Origin: Bradyrhizobium sp. CCBAU 051011
GTDB lineage: Bacteria; Pseudomonadota; Alphaproteobacteria; Rhizobiales; Xanthobacteraceae
Direction: 5' to 3'
DNA: 64,000 nt
NCBI RefSeq assembly: GCF_009930815.1
Contig: NZ_CP022222.1
Span: 6,552,501 to 6,616,500, forward strand
Position numbers and translations under genes: made by a program. Positions within the stretch are counted from its first letter, which is position 1; every line of letters begins with the position of its first letter. This document shows positions 24,353 to 33,843 of the stretch, one piece after another. Below the pieces are notes generated by a model. The model searched no databases. It was not told the DNA's origin and saw only the letters and a list, made by a program, of their open reading frames with translations.

Positions 24353-25975
24353 ATGATCCGTCTCGATAACGTCAGCAAGCAAGTCGGCCACCAGATCCTC
24401 TTCATCGAAGCTTCGGCAGCCCTGCAGAAGGGCGAGAAGATCGGTCTCGTTGGCCCGAACGGTGCGGGCAAGACCACGCTTTTCCGGATGATTTCGGGCC
24501 AGGAACTGCCCGATGAAGGCCAGGTCTCCCTCGATCGCGGCATTACCATCGGCTATTTCAGCCAGGACGTCGGCGAGATGTCGGGCCGCAGTGCCGTCGC
24601 CGAGGTCATGGACGGCGCCGGCCCTGTTAGCGTCGTGGCAGCCGAGTTAAGAGAACTCGAGGCCTCGATGGCCGATCCCGATCGCGCCGACGAGATGGAC
24701 GATATCATCGCGCGCTACGGCGAGGTTCAGCACCGCTTCGAGGAGCTCGACGGCTACGCCCTCGACGGCCGGGCCCGCGAGGCGCTGTCAGGCTTAGGCT
24801 TCAGCCAGGAGATGATGGAAGGCGATGTCGGCGCGCTCTCGGGCGGCTGGAAGATGCGGGTCGCGCTGGCGCGCATCCTGCTGATGCGGCCCGACGTGAT
24901 GCTGCTGGACGAGCCGAGCAACCATCTCGACCTGGAAAGCCTGATCTGGCTGGAGCAGTTTCTGAAGGGATATGAAGGCGCGCTGTTGATGACCTCGCAC
25001 GATCGCGAGTTCATCAACCGCATCATCAACAAGGTCGTCGAGATCGACGGCGGCACGCTTTCGACCTATTCCGGCAATTACGAATTCTACGAGCAGCAGC
25101 GCGCGCTGAACGAGAAGCAGCAGCAGGCCCAGTTCGAGCGCCAGCAGGCGATGCTCGCCAAGGAGATCAAGTTCATCGAGCGTTTCAAGGCGCGCGCTTC
25201 CCACGCCGCCCAGGTGCAGAGCCGGGTGAAAAAGCTCGACAAGATCGAGCGCGTCGAGCCGCCGAAGCGGCGGCAGACCGTGGCATTCGAATTCATGCCG
25301 GCGCCGCGCTCGGGCGAGGATGTCGTCAGCCTGAAGAACGTCCACAAGGGCTATGGCAGCCGCAGCATCTATCAGGGGCTCGATTTCATGATCCGCCGCA
25401 AGGAGCGGTGGTGCGTGATGGGCATCAACGGCGCCGGCAAGTCGACGCTGCTGAAACTGGTGGCGGGCTCGGCTGAGCCTGACGACGGCACGGTGGCGAT
25501 CGGCGGCAGCGTCAAGATGGGCTATTTCGCCCAGCACGCCATGGATCTGCTCGACGGCGAGCGCACGGTGTTTCAGTCGCTCGAAGATTCCTTCCCGCAA
25601 GCCGGACAGGGCTCATTGCGGGCGCTTGCAGGCTGCTTCGGCTTCTCCGGCGACGATGTCGAGAAGAAGTGCCGGGTGCTCTCCGGCGGCGAGAAAGCGC
25701 GGCTGGTGATGGCGAAAATGCTCTACGACCCGCCGAATTTTCTGGTGCTGGACGAGCCGACCAACCATCTGGACCTCGCGACGAAGGAGATGCTGATCGG
25801 CGCGCTCTCCGAGTTCGAGGGCACCATGCTGTTCGTCTCGCACGACCGGCATTTTCTGGCGGCGCTCTCCAACCGCGTGCTGGAGCTGACACCCGAGGGC
25901 ATCCACCAATATGGCGGCGGCTACACCGAATATGTCGCCCGCACCGGGCAGGAAGCGCCAGGATTGCGGAGCTAG
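24353..25975 (+). CDS. ABC-F family ATPase
   Basis: A 540-residue soluble protein with two ABC ATPase domains and no membrane part. Domain 1 has Walker A GPNGAGKTT near residue 37, LSGGWKMRVALAR and Walker B VMLLDEPSNHLDL. Domain 2 has Walker A GINGAGKST, LSGGEKARLVMAK and FLVLDEPTNHLDL. The charged interdomain linker (about 235-310) is the ribosome-binding arm of ABC-F translation factors. It probably acts at the ribosomal E site like EttA/YbiT; the exact subtype is not decided. A single gene followed by a REP element. Confidence 0.93.
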   Translation: MIRLDNVSKQVGHQILFIEASAALQKGEKIGLVGPNGAGKTTLFRMISGQELPDEGQVSLDRGITIGYFSQDVGEMSGRSAVAEVMDGAGPVSVVAAELRELEASMADPDRADEMDDIIARYGEVQHRFEELDGYALDGRAREALSGLGFSQEMMEGDVGALSGGWKMRVALARILLMRPDVMLLDEPSNHLDLESLIWLEQFLKGYEGALLMTSHDREFINRIINKVVEIDGGTLSTYSGNYEFYEQQRALNEKQQQAQFERQQAMLAKEIKFIERFKARASHAAQVQSRVKKLDKIERVEPPKRRQTVAFEFMPAPRSGEDVVSLKNVHKGYGSRSIYQGLDFMIRRKERWCVMGINGAGKSTLLKLVAGSAEPDDGTVAIGGSVKMGYFAQHAMDLLDGERTVFQSLEDSFPQAGQGSLRALAGCFGFSGDDVEKKCRVLSGGEKARLVMAKMLYDPPNFLVLDEPTNHLDLATKEMLIGALSEFEGTMLFVSHDRHFLAALSNRVLELTPEGIHQYGGGYTEYVARTGQEAPGLRS

Positions 25976-25980
25976 CCTCC

Positions 25981-26067
25981 GTAGCCCGGATGGAGCGAAG
26001 CGCAATCCGGGGTTCTCCGTACGGGCTGCACTGCTTCCCGGATTTCGCTTCGCTGCATCCGGGTTAC
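25981..26067. repeat. REP-like repeat, GTAGCCCGGAT type
   Basis: An inverted pair beginning GTAGCCCGGATGGAGCGAAG and ending CTTCGCTGCATCCGGGTTAC, lying between two convergent genes. It may serve as a transcription stop or mRNA end. Confidence 0.75.
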
Positions 26068-26070
26068 AGG

Positions 26071-27045
26071 CTATCTGCGCACAAGCGGCGCAATAACTTC
26101 GATCTCGTTGGTCCAGATGCCGCCGGCATAGTTTTGCGGCAGCCGTGCGAACTGCTCTGATGTATCGATGCCGCTGGAAAATTCGCCGCCCCGATAGGGG
26201 CCCAACACGAAGACTTCGCTGTTGGCGGCTCGCATGCGGCTCAGAAAGCGGTCCGGCCATCCCCACATCCACGGCGCGACATTGATCGGCAGCATGACCA
26301 TGGCGTTGCTGCAGGCCTTCGGCACCAGGCCGGTCCAGCCGTAGCCGATGTAGCCGAGCAGGCAGCTCTTGATGGCGGTGCGCGAGATTGTCCGGATCTC
26401 AGGCAGACGCGTGCGCACGGCCTGGACCGGTTCATCGCCGCCATAGACCATGATCTGCGCCCGGCGCTCGGCGGGAAGCTTGCTCAGCACTGCTGCCAGC
26501 TTCTCTCCCTCGGACACGTCGCGGCTCTTTACATTGATCAGCAGCCGCGCTTGCGGGAAGGTTGTCAGAACCTCGGCGAGTGTCGGCATCAGGCCGATGC
26601 CCTTGCCGCGGAAGGGAAAGGTCTTGCCGCCATCGGCGGTATAGCCGTGGCCGATATCGAGCTTCTTCAGATAGGCCATGGAGTGTTCGCGCGTGACGCC
26701 TTGCCCATCGGTGCGGCAATCCAGCGTCCAGTCGTGAAACACGGCGAACTCGCCGTCTGTTGTCGGGTGAACATCGAGCTCGACGATATCGGCGCCGGCC
26801 GCAAAGCTCGCCCGCATCGAACTGATTGTATTCTCCTGATATTCGTGCGTCGGTGGCAACATCCGTGCCGCCGTGCAGGTGTCATTCTTCAGGTCGCGCT
26901 CGTCGAAGCGCTGGGCGATGCCGCGATGGGCGAGCAGGATGGGCTTGCCCTCCCGATGTGCGGCGAGATGATTGGTGTTGTTGAGGTAGATGGCTGCGGC
27001 GAAGACAGCAATCGCCGCCGCGGCATATTTGAGTTTCTTGTTCAA
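26071..27045 (-). CDS. Glycerophosphodiester phosphodiesterase family protein
   Basis: A 324-residue protein with a GDPD TIM barrel. Catalytic motifs: LLAHRGIAQRF (His-Arg-Gly), ELDVHPTTDGEFAVFHD (metal-binding Glu/Asp and the second His) and INVKSRD. An N-terminal hydrophobic stretch (LKYAAAAIAVFAAAIYL) is a signal anchor, so the enzyme is probably periplasmic. TTG at 27045 was chosen because GGGGAC lies just upstream and it puts the hydrophobic stretch at the N-terminus; a longer ATG frame overlaps the divergent gene's promoter. It releases glycerol-phosphate from phosphodiesters. Confidence 0.8.
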   Translation of the reverse strand: MNKKLKYAAAAIAVFAAAIYLNNTNHLAAHREGKPILLAHRGIAQRFDERDLKNDTCTAARMLPPTHEYQENTISSMRASFAAGADIVELDVHPTTDGEFAVFHDWTLDCRTDGQGVTREHSMAYLKKLDIGHGYTADGGKTFPFRGKGIGLMPTLAEVLTTFPQARLLINVKSRDVSEGEKLAAVLSKLPAERRAQIMVYGGDEPVQAVRTRLPEIRTISRTAIKSCLLGYIGYGWTGLVPKACSNAMVMLPINVAPWMWGWPDRFLSRMRAANSEVFVLGPYRGGEFSSGIDTSEQFARLPQNYAGGIWTNEIEVIAPLVRR

Positions 27046-27206
27046 GATTTGTCCCCGCGTGAGAGGCGCATTCGCTAGGCAGCATTTCTGTTCGATTTGC
27101 GGCGGAGAACAGCGAATGCCCCAACGTGTGGATGCTGCAACTTGCACGCGGCTTGTCGGAGGCGAACTCGCCCGTTAGGCTCTTTCAAAAGGGGGGCGAA
27201 GCGAGG

Positions 27207-28082
27207 ATGAAGCAGCTCAGGATCGGCGACGTCACCATCGATGCGGTGATCGAGCGCGAGGGGCCGTGGCGGCGGCCGCAGGATTTCTTTCCGGCCTATG
27301 ACGAAGCGATCTTCAGGCATCATCTCGCCGGCATGGAGCCGGAGGTGTTCGACACCGCGCTGGGGCTGATGGTCATCACCTACCAGACCTTCGTGGTCCG
27401 CACGCCGCGCTACACCATTCTGGTCGACACCTGCACCGGCGAGGACAAGGGCCATCCGCCGCCGTTCGATTTTCCCGGCAAGGAGCGCTGGCGCGACGAA
27501 TTGTTCGCGCTCGGCATCGCCTACGAGCAGGTCGATTACGTGTTCTGCACCCATCTGCACATCGATCATACCGGCTGGAATACCACGCTGCGCGACGGAC
27601 GCTGGGTGCCGACCTTTCCCAACGCGAAGTACATATTTCACAAGAAGGAATATGCCGCCTGGGAGGCGGAGCACGCCAAGGGCGCCAACCCGCCCGGCAC
27701 GGTCTTCCGCGACAATTGCCTGCCGATCGTCGAGGCTGGGCAGGCTGTGCTGGTTGACGACGATTACGCCCTCGACGATACGATCACGCTGACGCCGACG
27801 CCGGGGCATTCGCCCTGTCACTGCTGCGTCAACATCTTCTCAGGGGGCAAGCGCGCGGTGGTGGCCGGCGATCTCATGCATCACGTGATCCAGTGCCGCG
27901 AGCCGGAATGGTCGGCCAAGCCCGACTGGGATCCGAAACAATCGGCGATCTCGCGGCGCAAGTTCTTTGCCTCCGTCGCCGGTACCGACACGCTGATCCT
28001 GCCGATCCATTTTCCGGCGCCGACCGTCGGCCTCATTACCGCGGATGGCGACCGCTTCGATTATCGATTCAAAAGGGATTGA
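27207..28082 (+). CDS. Metallo-beta-lactamase fold hydrolase
   Basis: A 291-residue MBL-fold protein. The zinc motif THLHIDHTGW (HxHxDH) lies near residue 114, with further ligands in TPGHSPCHCC and the later GDLMHHV and LPIHFPAP. The layout is that of the AHL-lactonase/alkylsulfatase-like branch with an insertion (FPNAKYIFHKKEYAAWE). Substrate unknown. ATG at 27207 has GCGAGG upstream. No signal peptide. It is divergent from the GDPD gene and ends just before the remnant region at 28083. Confidence 0.85.
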   Translation: MKQLRIGDVTIDAVIEREGPWRRPQDFFPAYDEAIFRHHLAGMEPEVFDTALGLMVITYQTFVVRTPRYTILVDTCTGEDKGHPPPFDFPGKERWRDELFALGIAYEQVDYVFCTHLHIDHTGWNTTLRDGRWVPTFPNAKYIFHKKEYAAWEAEHAKGANPPGTVFRDNCLPIVEAGQAVLVDDDYALDDTITLTPTPGHSPCHCCVNIFSGGKRAVVAGDLMHHVIQCREPEWSAKPDWDPKQSAISRRKFFASVAGTDTLILPIHFPAPTVGLITADGDRFDYRFKRD

Positions 28083-28110
28083 CGGACCATATCCCGGCGC
28101 GGTCTGCCAT

Positions 28111-28210
28111 TTCGATCTCGCGCGCTCTGCTACGGCATCGTGCTCGCCGCCTTGGACCGCGGGCTCGGCAGCGTCATCAACGGGCAGGGCATCATGCGCT
28201 CGGATATCGT
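28111..28210 (+). pseudogene. Nitroreductase remnant (internal fragment)
   Basis: In one frame this reads ALCYGIVLAALDRGLGSV followed by INGQGIMRSDIV, characteristic of the C-terminal part of FMN nitroreductases. The preceding TTCGATCTC (FDL) is in another frame, implying a lost base. The homology stops abruptly at about 28210, where sequence complementary to a PAS-domain gene begins. No start codon or active-site region remains. Confidence 0.5.
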
Positions 28211-28565
28211 GGAGTACGCCGCCATAGAGTTCGGCCCAGCCGTCGGCTTCGTCGGGCACCATCTCGCGCAGCTTCTGGCCGACCACGTTGGGGATGCCGG
28301 CATGTTGCGCGTAGGCAGGATTGGCTTCGATGTGGATGTAGTCGCTCAGGGGTCCGTGCGGACCGTCGAGGAATTCGATGATGCAAAAACCCTCGTCGAT
28401 GGAATTGAACAGGGTTCGATAGCGTTGTTCGCTGTCGGCGAGGGCGGACTCGGCTCGTTCAAGTTCGGTGTTCTCGGCGACGGCGTACGCCCTGAGCCGC
28501 GTATTTTCCGCTTCCAGCGCCGCGATCCGACGCTGCAGTTCATCGACGTCGACCAGTGTCACCAC
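28211..28565 (-). pseudogene. PAS-domain sensor kinase remnant (5' part only)
   Basis: From ATG 28565 the frame gives a short coiled coil (DVDELQRRIAALEAENTRLR) and a PAS domain start (RYRTLFNSIDEGFCIIEFL, EANPAYAQHAGIPNVVGQKL). It resembles sensor histidine kinases up to WAELYGGVL. After that the sequence is the complement of the nitroreductase remnant. No kinase domain follows, so this is a truncated gene; a short PAS protein could still be made. Confidence 0.65.
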
Positions 28566-28701
28566 GAGCGGCCGCCTGGGGCGACCGCAACAACAGTTGT
28601 CGGTTCAGAGGTGTGCCTCATTGCGCCATATCAAGTTCCAGTGGCGCGAAAAGTTCCTCTTCTCGCACGCCGGTCGAATAGGCGAGTAGCGCCGCTCGGC
28701 C

Positions 28702-30786
28702 CTACGCCGCGCGCACTTCGGAGAGGAAGCGGTTGACCTGGCCGGCGAGGTCCTTGGACTGCGAGGACAATTGCTCGGCTGCGCCCAGCACCTGATTGGC
28801 GGCGGCGCCGGTATCGTCGGCGGCCTTCTGCACGCCGGTGATGTTGGAATTGACCTCCTGGGTGCCGCGCGCGGCCTCCTGCACGCTGCGTGAGATTTCC
28901 TTGGTCGCGGAGCCCTGTTCCTCGATCGCCGCTGCGATGGCGGTGCCGATCTGGTCGATTTCGGCGATCACGTTGGCGACGTTCTGGATCGCCGTTACGG
29001 TCTGGTCGCTCGCCGTCTGGATCGAGGCGATCTGCTCGGAGATTTCGGTGGTCGCCTTCGCGGTCTGGCCGGCCAGCGATTTAACTTCGGAGGCGACGAC
29101 GGCAAAGCCGCGGCCGGCATCGCCGGCGCGCGCGGCTTCGATGGTCGCGTTCAGCGCGAGCAGGTTGGTCTGCGCCGCGATGCTCTGGATCAGCGTCACG
29201 ACGTCGCCGATCTTCTGTGCGCCCTCGGCGAGCGAGCGGGCGGTCTCGCCGGTGCGGCGTGCGTTCTCGACCGCGCGGGAGGCGATTTCAGTGGATTGCG
29301 CGACCTGACGGCCGATCTCTGAGATCGAGGAGGTCAGTTCTTCGGTGGCGCTGGCAACCGTCTGCACGTTGGCGGAGGTCTGTTCGGACGCGGCGGCGAC
29401 GATCGCGGCCTGGCGGTTGGTGGCGGTCGCGGTCGACGACATCGACTGCGCCGTGTCCTCCATGACGGACGAGGCGGCTGAAAGCCCGCCGACCAGCTCG
29501 GTGACCTTGGCTTCGAACGCGCGGGTGAGTTCGTCGAGCACCTGGGCGCGGCGCATCTTGCCGTCGCTCTCGGCAGCCTTCTCGGCGGCAAGACGTTCGG
29601 CCTCGATCATGTTGTCCTTGAAGACGCGCACCGCCGCAGCCATCGCGCCGATCTCGTCGGAGCGGCCGGCGCCGGCGATGTCCCCGGATACGTCGCCGCT
29701 GGCCAGCCGCGACATCGTGGAAGTGAGGTCGACGATCGGACCGCAGACACGGCGGCGAACCATCGCGATCAGCACGGCGCTGGCAACAGTAACCGCAATG
29801 AGGCCGGCGAGCGCGATCAGGAAACTGAAGCGCGCCGAGGAATAGGCGGTGGCCAGAACATATTCGGCGTTGTCGTAGAAGGCGTTGCGAACCTCGACGA
29901 CGGCGCCGAGGCCGACCTGGGATTCCGCATAGAAGAAATCGACATTGTTCTCGTATTTGCCTGACGCCGCGCCTTCCTTGGCGAACTTCAGCGCTTTGCC
30001 GAAACGGCCGACATAGACTTCATTCATCCTTTCCAATGCCGCGGCCACGTTGGCCGGCGTCGCCGGGTTGCCGCGCAGTTCCTGCAGCGACATCAGGATC
30101 TGGTCGGCACGCCCCTGGGAGCGGGAATATTCCATCTTTTCGGCTTCGGTGGCGGCGCGATTGGCACCGACGAGGTTTTTGTGGATGCTGGCGTTGTAGC
30201 CGCCGATATCGCGCAGGTTCCAGGCGATGTTGGCATAGACGGCCTGGCGATAAGCATCGCCGTCGAGCTGGGCCATGCGGCGCACCTGCTCGTCGAGCAG
30301 CTTGGTGACCGCGGCGTTGAAAACGGCATTGTCGGCGACGATCTTTCTGGCGGCGTCCTTGCGCGCTTCGGCCTGGCCGTCGATCGCCTTGTCGATGGCG
30401 TCGCGCAGCGCGTTGAATTTCACATTCAATTCGTCGATGCCACTGCCGATCGCGGCGGCGTCATCGAGCCCTTTGGACAGGTTCTTGCGGACGGCGTTCA
30501 TCTTGTCGCGGGCGCCGTCGGTGTTCTTGCGCAGTTTTTCGTTGAGTTCCTTCCGCACCGCCGGATCGACCGCGGGCGGGCCGTACAGGATGTTGGTCGA
30601 GAAGCCGCGCTCGGAGTTCATGTAGCGCGGGATGTCACCGACCGCGCGCACCACCTCCAGCCGGCTCTGCGCGAGCGAGACCTTGTCCATGGTCTGGTAC
30701 TTCGAAACCGCCACATAGACGGCGAGCCCGCCGCCGACGGCGGAAAGCGAGACGATGGCAGCGGTGAGGAGGGTACCGATTTTCAT
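28702..30786 (-). CDS. Methyl-accepting chemotaxis protein
   Basis: A 694-residue transmembrane chemoreceptor. TM1 is at about residues 7-29, followed by a helical periplasmic sensor domain (about 290 residues), TM2 ([22 protein letters not shown]), HAMP ([21 protein letters not shown]), and the MA signalling domain with its hairpin tip ([29 protein letters not shown]). It ends without a CheR/CheB-binding pentapeptide (LSEVRAA). The ligand is unknown and no che genes are nearby. Directs methyl-accepting signalling to CheA-CheW. Confidence 0.92.
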   Translation of the reverse strand: MKIGTLLTAAIVSLSAVGGGLAVYVAVSKYQTMDKVSLAQSRLEVVRAVGDIPRYMNSERGFSTNILYGPPAVDPAVRKELNEKLRKNTDGARDKMNAVRKNLSKGLDDAAAIGSGIDELNVKFNALRDAIDKAIDGQAEARKDAARKIVADNAVFNAAVTKLLDEQVRRMAQLDGDAYRQAVYANIAWNLRDIGGYNASIHKNLVGANRAATEAEKMEYSRSQGRADQILMSLQELRGNPATPANVAAALERMNEVYVGRFGKALKFAKEGAASGKYENNVDFFYAESQVGLGAVVEVRNAFYDNAEYVLATAYSSARFSFLIALAGLIAVTVASAVLIAMVRRRVCGPIVDLTSTMSRLASGDVSGDIAGAGRSDEIGAMAAAVRVFKDNMIEAERLAAEKAAESDGKMRRAQVLDELTRAFEAKVTELVGGLSAASSVMEDTAQSMSSTATATNRQAAIVAAASEQTSANVQTVASATEELTSSISEIGRQVAQSTEIASRAVENARRTGETARSLAEGAQKIGDVVTLIQSIAAQTNLLALNATIEAARAGDAGRGFAVVASEVKSLAGQTAKATTEISEQIASIQTASDQTVTAIQNVANVIAEIDQIGTAIAAAIEEQGSATKEISRSVQEAARGTQEVNSNITGVQKAADDTGAAANQVLGAAEQLSSQSKDLAGQVNRFLSEVRAA

Positions 30787-30946
30787 GGGATTTCAGGCCA
30801 TTTGCGCGGGTCTGGGAGTGCGGGCCACCAGTATAGGTGGTGCAAATTAATCCAGAGTTACGGTTGGGCGTGTCACACCCGTGCCTTCCATTTCGTCTTG
30901 ATTTAGCGGGGCTTTCCGCGGTTTTCGAGAGAGAGGAGCGAGGAAC

Positions 30947-31702
30947 ATGAAGATCGTTATCATCGGTGGTACCGGCCTGATCGGCTCGAAATTGGCCCCG
31001 TTGCTGCGGTCGCGCGGCCAAGAGGTGCTGCAGGCCTCGCCAAGCAAGGGCGTCAACGCCGTGACCGGGGAGGGCCTGCAGGCGGCGCTGGCGGGCGCCG
31101 ACATCGTCGTCGACGTGTCCAATTCGCCCTCGTTCGAGGACAAGGCGGTGCTGCACTTCTTCGAGACGGGAACGCGCAACCTGATTGCGGCGGCGAAGCA
31201 GGCCGGCGTGCGGCACTGCGTTGCGCTTTCGATCGTCGGCACCGACCGGCTCGAGGGCAGCGGCTATCTCCGTGCCAAGCTGGCGCAGGAGCGGCTGATC
31301 GAAAATTCCGGCCTGGCCTACACGATCCTGCGCGCCACGCAGTTTTACGAATTCGTTGGCGCAATCGCCGATGCCGGGCGCAGGGACGGCGCGGTGCACG
31401 TCTCCAGCCAGTTGATGCAGCCGTTGTTGTCCGACGAGGTCGCGATAGCGCTGGCCGATGTGACGCTTGGCGAGCCTGCTGGCGGCATCCGCGAGGTCGC
31501 GGGTCCCGAAGCAGCGCCGATGGCGGATTTCGTCGGCCGCTGGCTGCGCAAGCAGGGCGATACCAGCAAGGTCGTGGCGGGCGCCGATGTGCCGTATTTC
31601 GGTGCGCCGCTCGCGTTGCGCACCCTGGTGCCGGACGACGGCGCGCGGATCATGCCGACGCGGTTCGACGATTGGCTGGGCAGGGCGACTGGCGGGGCGT
31701 GA
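30947..31702 (+). CDS. NmrA-like NAD(P)-binding protein
   Basis: A 251-residue Rossmann-fold protein. The N-terminal IVIIGGTGLIGSKLAPLL is the atypical-SDR glycine motif (GGTGLIG). Further NmrA-like features are VVDVSNSPSF, FFETGTRNLIAAAKQAGVRH and the substrate-side region AYTILRATQFYEF. It lacks the SDR YxxxK catalytic pair, so it may be a redox sensor or epimerase-like reductase. Ribosome site GAGAGGAG. Flanked by a divergent chemoreceptor gene and a REP element. Confidence 0.82.
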   Translation: MKIVIIGGTGLIGSKLAPLLRSRGQEVLQASPSKGVNAVTGEGLQAALAGADIVVDVSNSPSFEDKAVLHFFETGTRNLIAAAKQAGVRHCVALSIVGTDRLEGSGYLRAKLAQERLIENSGLAYTILRATQFYEFVGAIADAGRRDGAVHVSSQLMQPLLSDEVAIALADVTLGEPAGGIREVAGPEAAPMADFVGRWLRKQGDTSKVVAGADVPYFGAPLALRTLVPDDGARIMPTRFDDWLGRATGGA

Positions 31703-31724
31703 TTGGAGTCCAGGATGTCGCTGC

Positions 31725-31876
31725 CGCTTACGCTCCTTGAACTACGGCGGACAATTCGCTCATCCGGGCTACGAACTGCGGCCTATCCGCGTCATTGCGA
31801 GGAGCGACAGCGACGAAGCAATCCATTTTTCCGCAGGCGCTGACAGGTGGATTGCTTCGCTGCGCTCGCAATGACG
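31725..31876. repeat. REP-like repeats: CATCCGGGCTAC half-copy plus full GTCATTGCGAG copy
   Basis: First comes a half-copy with CATCCGGGCTACG (31725-31773). Then a full inverted repeat runs from CGTCATTGCGAGGAGC (31790) to GCTCGCAATGACG (31876), with GAAGCAATCCA and TGGATTGCTTC inside. The same full type recurs at 45217-45294. Confidence 0.78.
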
Positions 31877-31888
31877 GGCCGATAGAGT

Positions 31889-32140
31889 TCACTGTGTCTC
31901 TTCAGTGGCAGGCTTCGATGCGGACGTCGGTTGCGGTGCCTTGGAACCCATCTCCTGACACGGCAGTTGCGTCCATGTGCCGTCGGCTTCCTGCTGATAG
32001 GCATGACAGGAGGCGGAAGCGGGTGCTTCGCTCGTCTTCGTCATATGAGAGTTGGTGCTTGAGTTCCTGGCGAGCGTCGGCGCCGCCAAAGTGAGGAGCG
32101 CAGCCGCCGAACCGAAGAAGATCGCTTGCCCTAGCCGCAT
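31889..32140 (-). CDS. Small secreted hypothetical protein, 83 residues
   Basis: A Sec signal peptide (MRLGQAIFFGSAAALLTLAA, cleavage near TLARN) is followed by a Ser/Thr-rich polar chain with two cysteines (SCHAYQQEADGTW and LPCQEM) that may form a disulfide. Ribosome site AGGGAG. No recognised domain. Probably periplasmic. Divergent from the EcfG-controlled membrane protein at 32355. Confidence 0.65.
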   Translation of the reverse strand: MRLGQAIFFGSAAALLTLAAPTLARNSSTNSHMTKTSEAPASASCHAYQQEADGTWTQLPCQEMGSKAPQPTSASKPATEETQ

Positions 32141-32299
32141 GACAAATTCTCCCTTTCTCGAAAACGATGTGTGTTCTTCCTAAAAGATATTGTGGAAATT
32201 TTTGGGAATGCCGATGGACGTACCGGCACAAGCTTAACGATTAGCAAACGCGCGGGGCTGACGCGCCGCAGCGCAGGACGAATTCTGTTCTCGCGCGCG

Positions 32300-32325
32300 G
32301 GAACCAGTTTCTCCGGCTGCGCGTT
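32300..32325 (+). promoter_or_regulatory. EcfG (general stress) promoter
   Basis: GGAAC at 32300-32304 and CGTT at 32322-32325 are separated by 17 bases, a full match to the alphaproteobacterial EcfG consensus. It is about 30 bases ahead of the ATG at 32355. Confidence 0.75.
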
Positions 32326-32354
32326 GGGCCGGCATCATGCCGAAGGTACGGCAC

Positions 32355-32594
32355 ATGCGTCCGGAAAAGTCACTCTTCAATGCGCTGCTTACCCATTTCC
32401 TGATGGGCGTGGCGCTTGGACTGTCGATGGTCCTGTTGCTCAGCCTCATCGATGCCTTCCATGTCAGAGATCTCGTTGCCAAGAGCAGCGCACCGGTGCA
32501 GACCACGGTGATGCTGGTCACGACCTACGCCCTGATGTTTGGCATCGGCTCAGCACTGACCGGCTTGGTACTGACGCTGGAAGAAGAGAGCTGA
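32355..32594 (+). CDS. Small two-helix membrane protein
   Basis: A 79-residue protein with two transmembrane segments (FLMGVALGLSMVLLLSLI and TTVMLVTTYALMFGIGSAL). ATG at 32355 was chosen over 32337 because the upstream EcfG promoter would start transcription at about 32331, leaving no leader for the earlier start, and GAAGG lies before the later one. Function unknown; its promoter suggests expression in the general stress response. Confidence 0.7.
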   Translation: MRPEKSLFNALLTHFLMGVALGLSMVLLLSLIDAFHVRDLVAKSSAPVQTTVMLVTTYALMFGIGSALTGLVLTLEEES

Positions 32595-32614
32595 AGGTCG
32601 CACGGCCTGCCTGA

Positions 32615-33049
32615 TCAGCGGCGCAGGCGTGCGATTGCGCCGGCGACGATCTGCATGGTGACGCCGACCGTCCATCCGGCCATGATCATCCCTATCCATC
32701 CCACATGCGGATTTTGGCGCAGCACGATGACGCCGACGCAAGCGAACGCCGAGAACGCCGCGAGGAAGGTGCCGACCGCGCTGAGCAATTCCGGCGCATC
32801 GATCTTGGCGACCCAGGCGCCATCGATGAGTTGCTTGTTCGAGGCGTTGTAGGGCAGGGGCGGCGTATCGATGCCGAGGTAAAAGCCGATGGCGCCACCG
32901 ATCATCATCAGAAGCAGGAAGGCCTGGTTGGTGAGCGCGGAATGGCTCGTTCCGACCAGTGCTGCCACAAACAATCCGCTCGCTGCGCCTGCCATCGCAA
33001 GCCCAAGGCGTTCCAGAACATGGGCAACTTTTCGAACGCGGGTCTGCAT
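32615..33049 (-). CDS. Hypothetical inner-membrane protein, 144 residues
   Basis: Four hydrophobic segments are visible (LAMAGAASGLFVAALVG, FLLLMMIGGAIGFYLGI, TFLAAFSAFACVGVIVL, IGMIMAGWTVGVTMQIVAGAI) with a basic N-terminus. Not recognised. It is convergent with the small membrane protein ending at 32594, with 20 bases between. Confidence 0.65.
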   Translation of the reverse strand: MQTRVRKVAHVLERLGLAMAGAASGLFVAALVGTSHSALTNQAFLLLMMIGGAIGFYLGIDTPPLPYNASNKQLIDGAWVAKIDAPELLSAVGTFLAAFSAFACVGVIVLRQNPHVGWIGMIMAGWTVGVTMQIVAGAIARLRR

Positions 33050-33473
33050 GCTCGGCCTCCCGCTTATTGTCGGGAACAGGTTAGGCCGATTTCACAACGG
33101 GCGGAAGCAACCTGACGGTGCACGCCACGGCGTGCGCTTCTGCGCGCGGATCGGCAGGCACAACAACTTGCAACGGCCGAAAATGGTTTCATTCGTTTTT
33201 GCGCGTTGCGGAGAAGAGCGCAGGTGTCGCGCGAGAAAGATTGGATACACATTTCATTGACCAGTCCGGCAAGCAGCCGGATATTTGGCGCTGCTTTTCG
33301 CCAATCGGGATCACCGCATGAGATTGAATTCAAAGCCAGTCGTGGGCGATATGCGCAAGCGCATCACCCGCCGCTGCGTCTCGGCGGCGACCGGCGCCTG
33401 TTGTTGATCCGTACGTAACAAACCCCCGCGTTCACTCATTCGACAGGAGCGCCATTTCGGCGAACGAACAGCC
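33050..33473. other. Intergenic region, 424 bases
   Basis: No convincing coding sequence; open frames here have shadow-like composition and no ribosome sites. It contains a stretch CTTTTCGCCAATCGG around 33294-33308 but no clear hairpin. It must hold promoters for the divergent genes at 33049 and 33474. Confidence 0.4.
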
Positions 33474-33698
33474 ATGCCCAAAGCCTACATCATCGAAGTT
33501 CACGACCGCGCCGCCGGGATCGTCGCCGGCAACGAGCGCGGCTTTACGTTTTTCTCCTCTGACCGCGCCTTCGATCGCCTCGACGGCCGCGATTTCAGCT
33601 CCGCGCGGGAGGCTGAGCGCGCGGCCAGGGCGATGCTGGGCGGCAACCAGCGCGCATTCGCTGCCGTGAATCGGCGGCGCGATGTAGCAGAAGCGTAG
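33474..33698 (+). CDS. Small conserved hypothetical protein, 74 residues
   Basis: It starts MPKAYIIEVHDRAAGIVAGN and appears to be a small beta-alpha fold (GFTFFSSDRAFDRLDG, then helix SAREAERAARAMLGG). Soluble, not recognised. Composition and codon use match the neighbours. Its end is followed at once by a REP remnant. Confidence 0.65.
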   Translation: MPKAYIIEVHDRAAGIVAGNERGFTFFSSDRAFDRLDGRDFSSAREAERAARAMLGGNQRAFAAVNRRRDVAEA

Positions 33699-33812
33699 GG
33701 CGCAATAGCGTAGCGTATTTGCGCCGGCTGTCGTCGTTGGCGGATTTACGCGGAGCCTGTCATCGGGCGGGCATTCGCGCGACCCGTTGGCTAATCCGTC
33801 CCACGGTCTTAG
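33697..33812. repeat. REP-like remnant (GTAGGGCGCAAT / ATTCGCGCGACCC types)
   Basis: Starts GTAGGGCGCAATAGCGTAGCG and continues with GGCGGATTTACGC and GGGCATTCGCGCGACCC. This is a mosaic of two repeat types also seen at 40664-40782 and 56066-56248. It separates two genes on the same strand. Confidence 0.65.
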
Positions 33813-33843
33813 GATACGCCTTGTTTCGATAGGAGGCGCGAAC

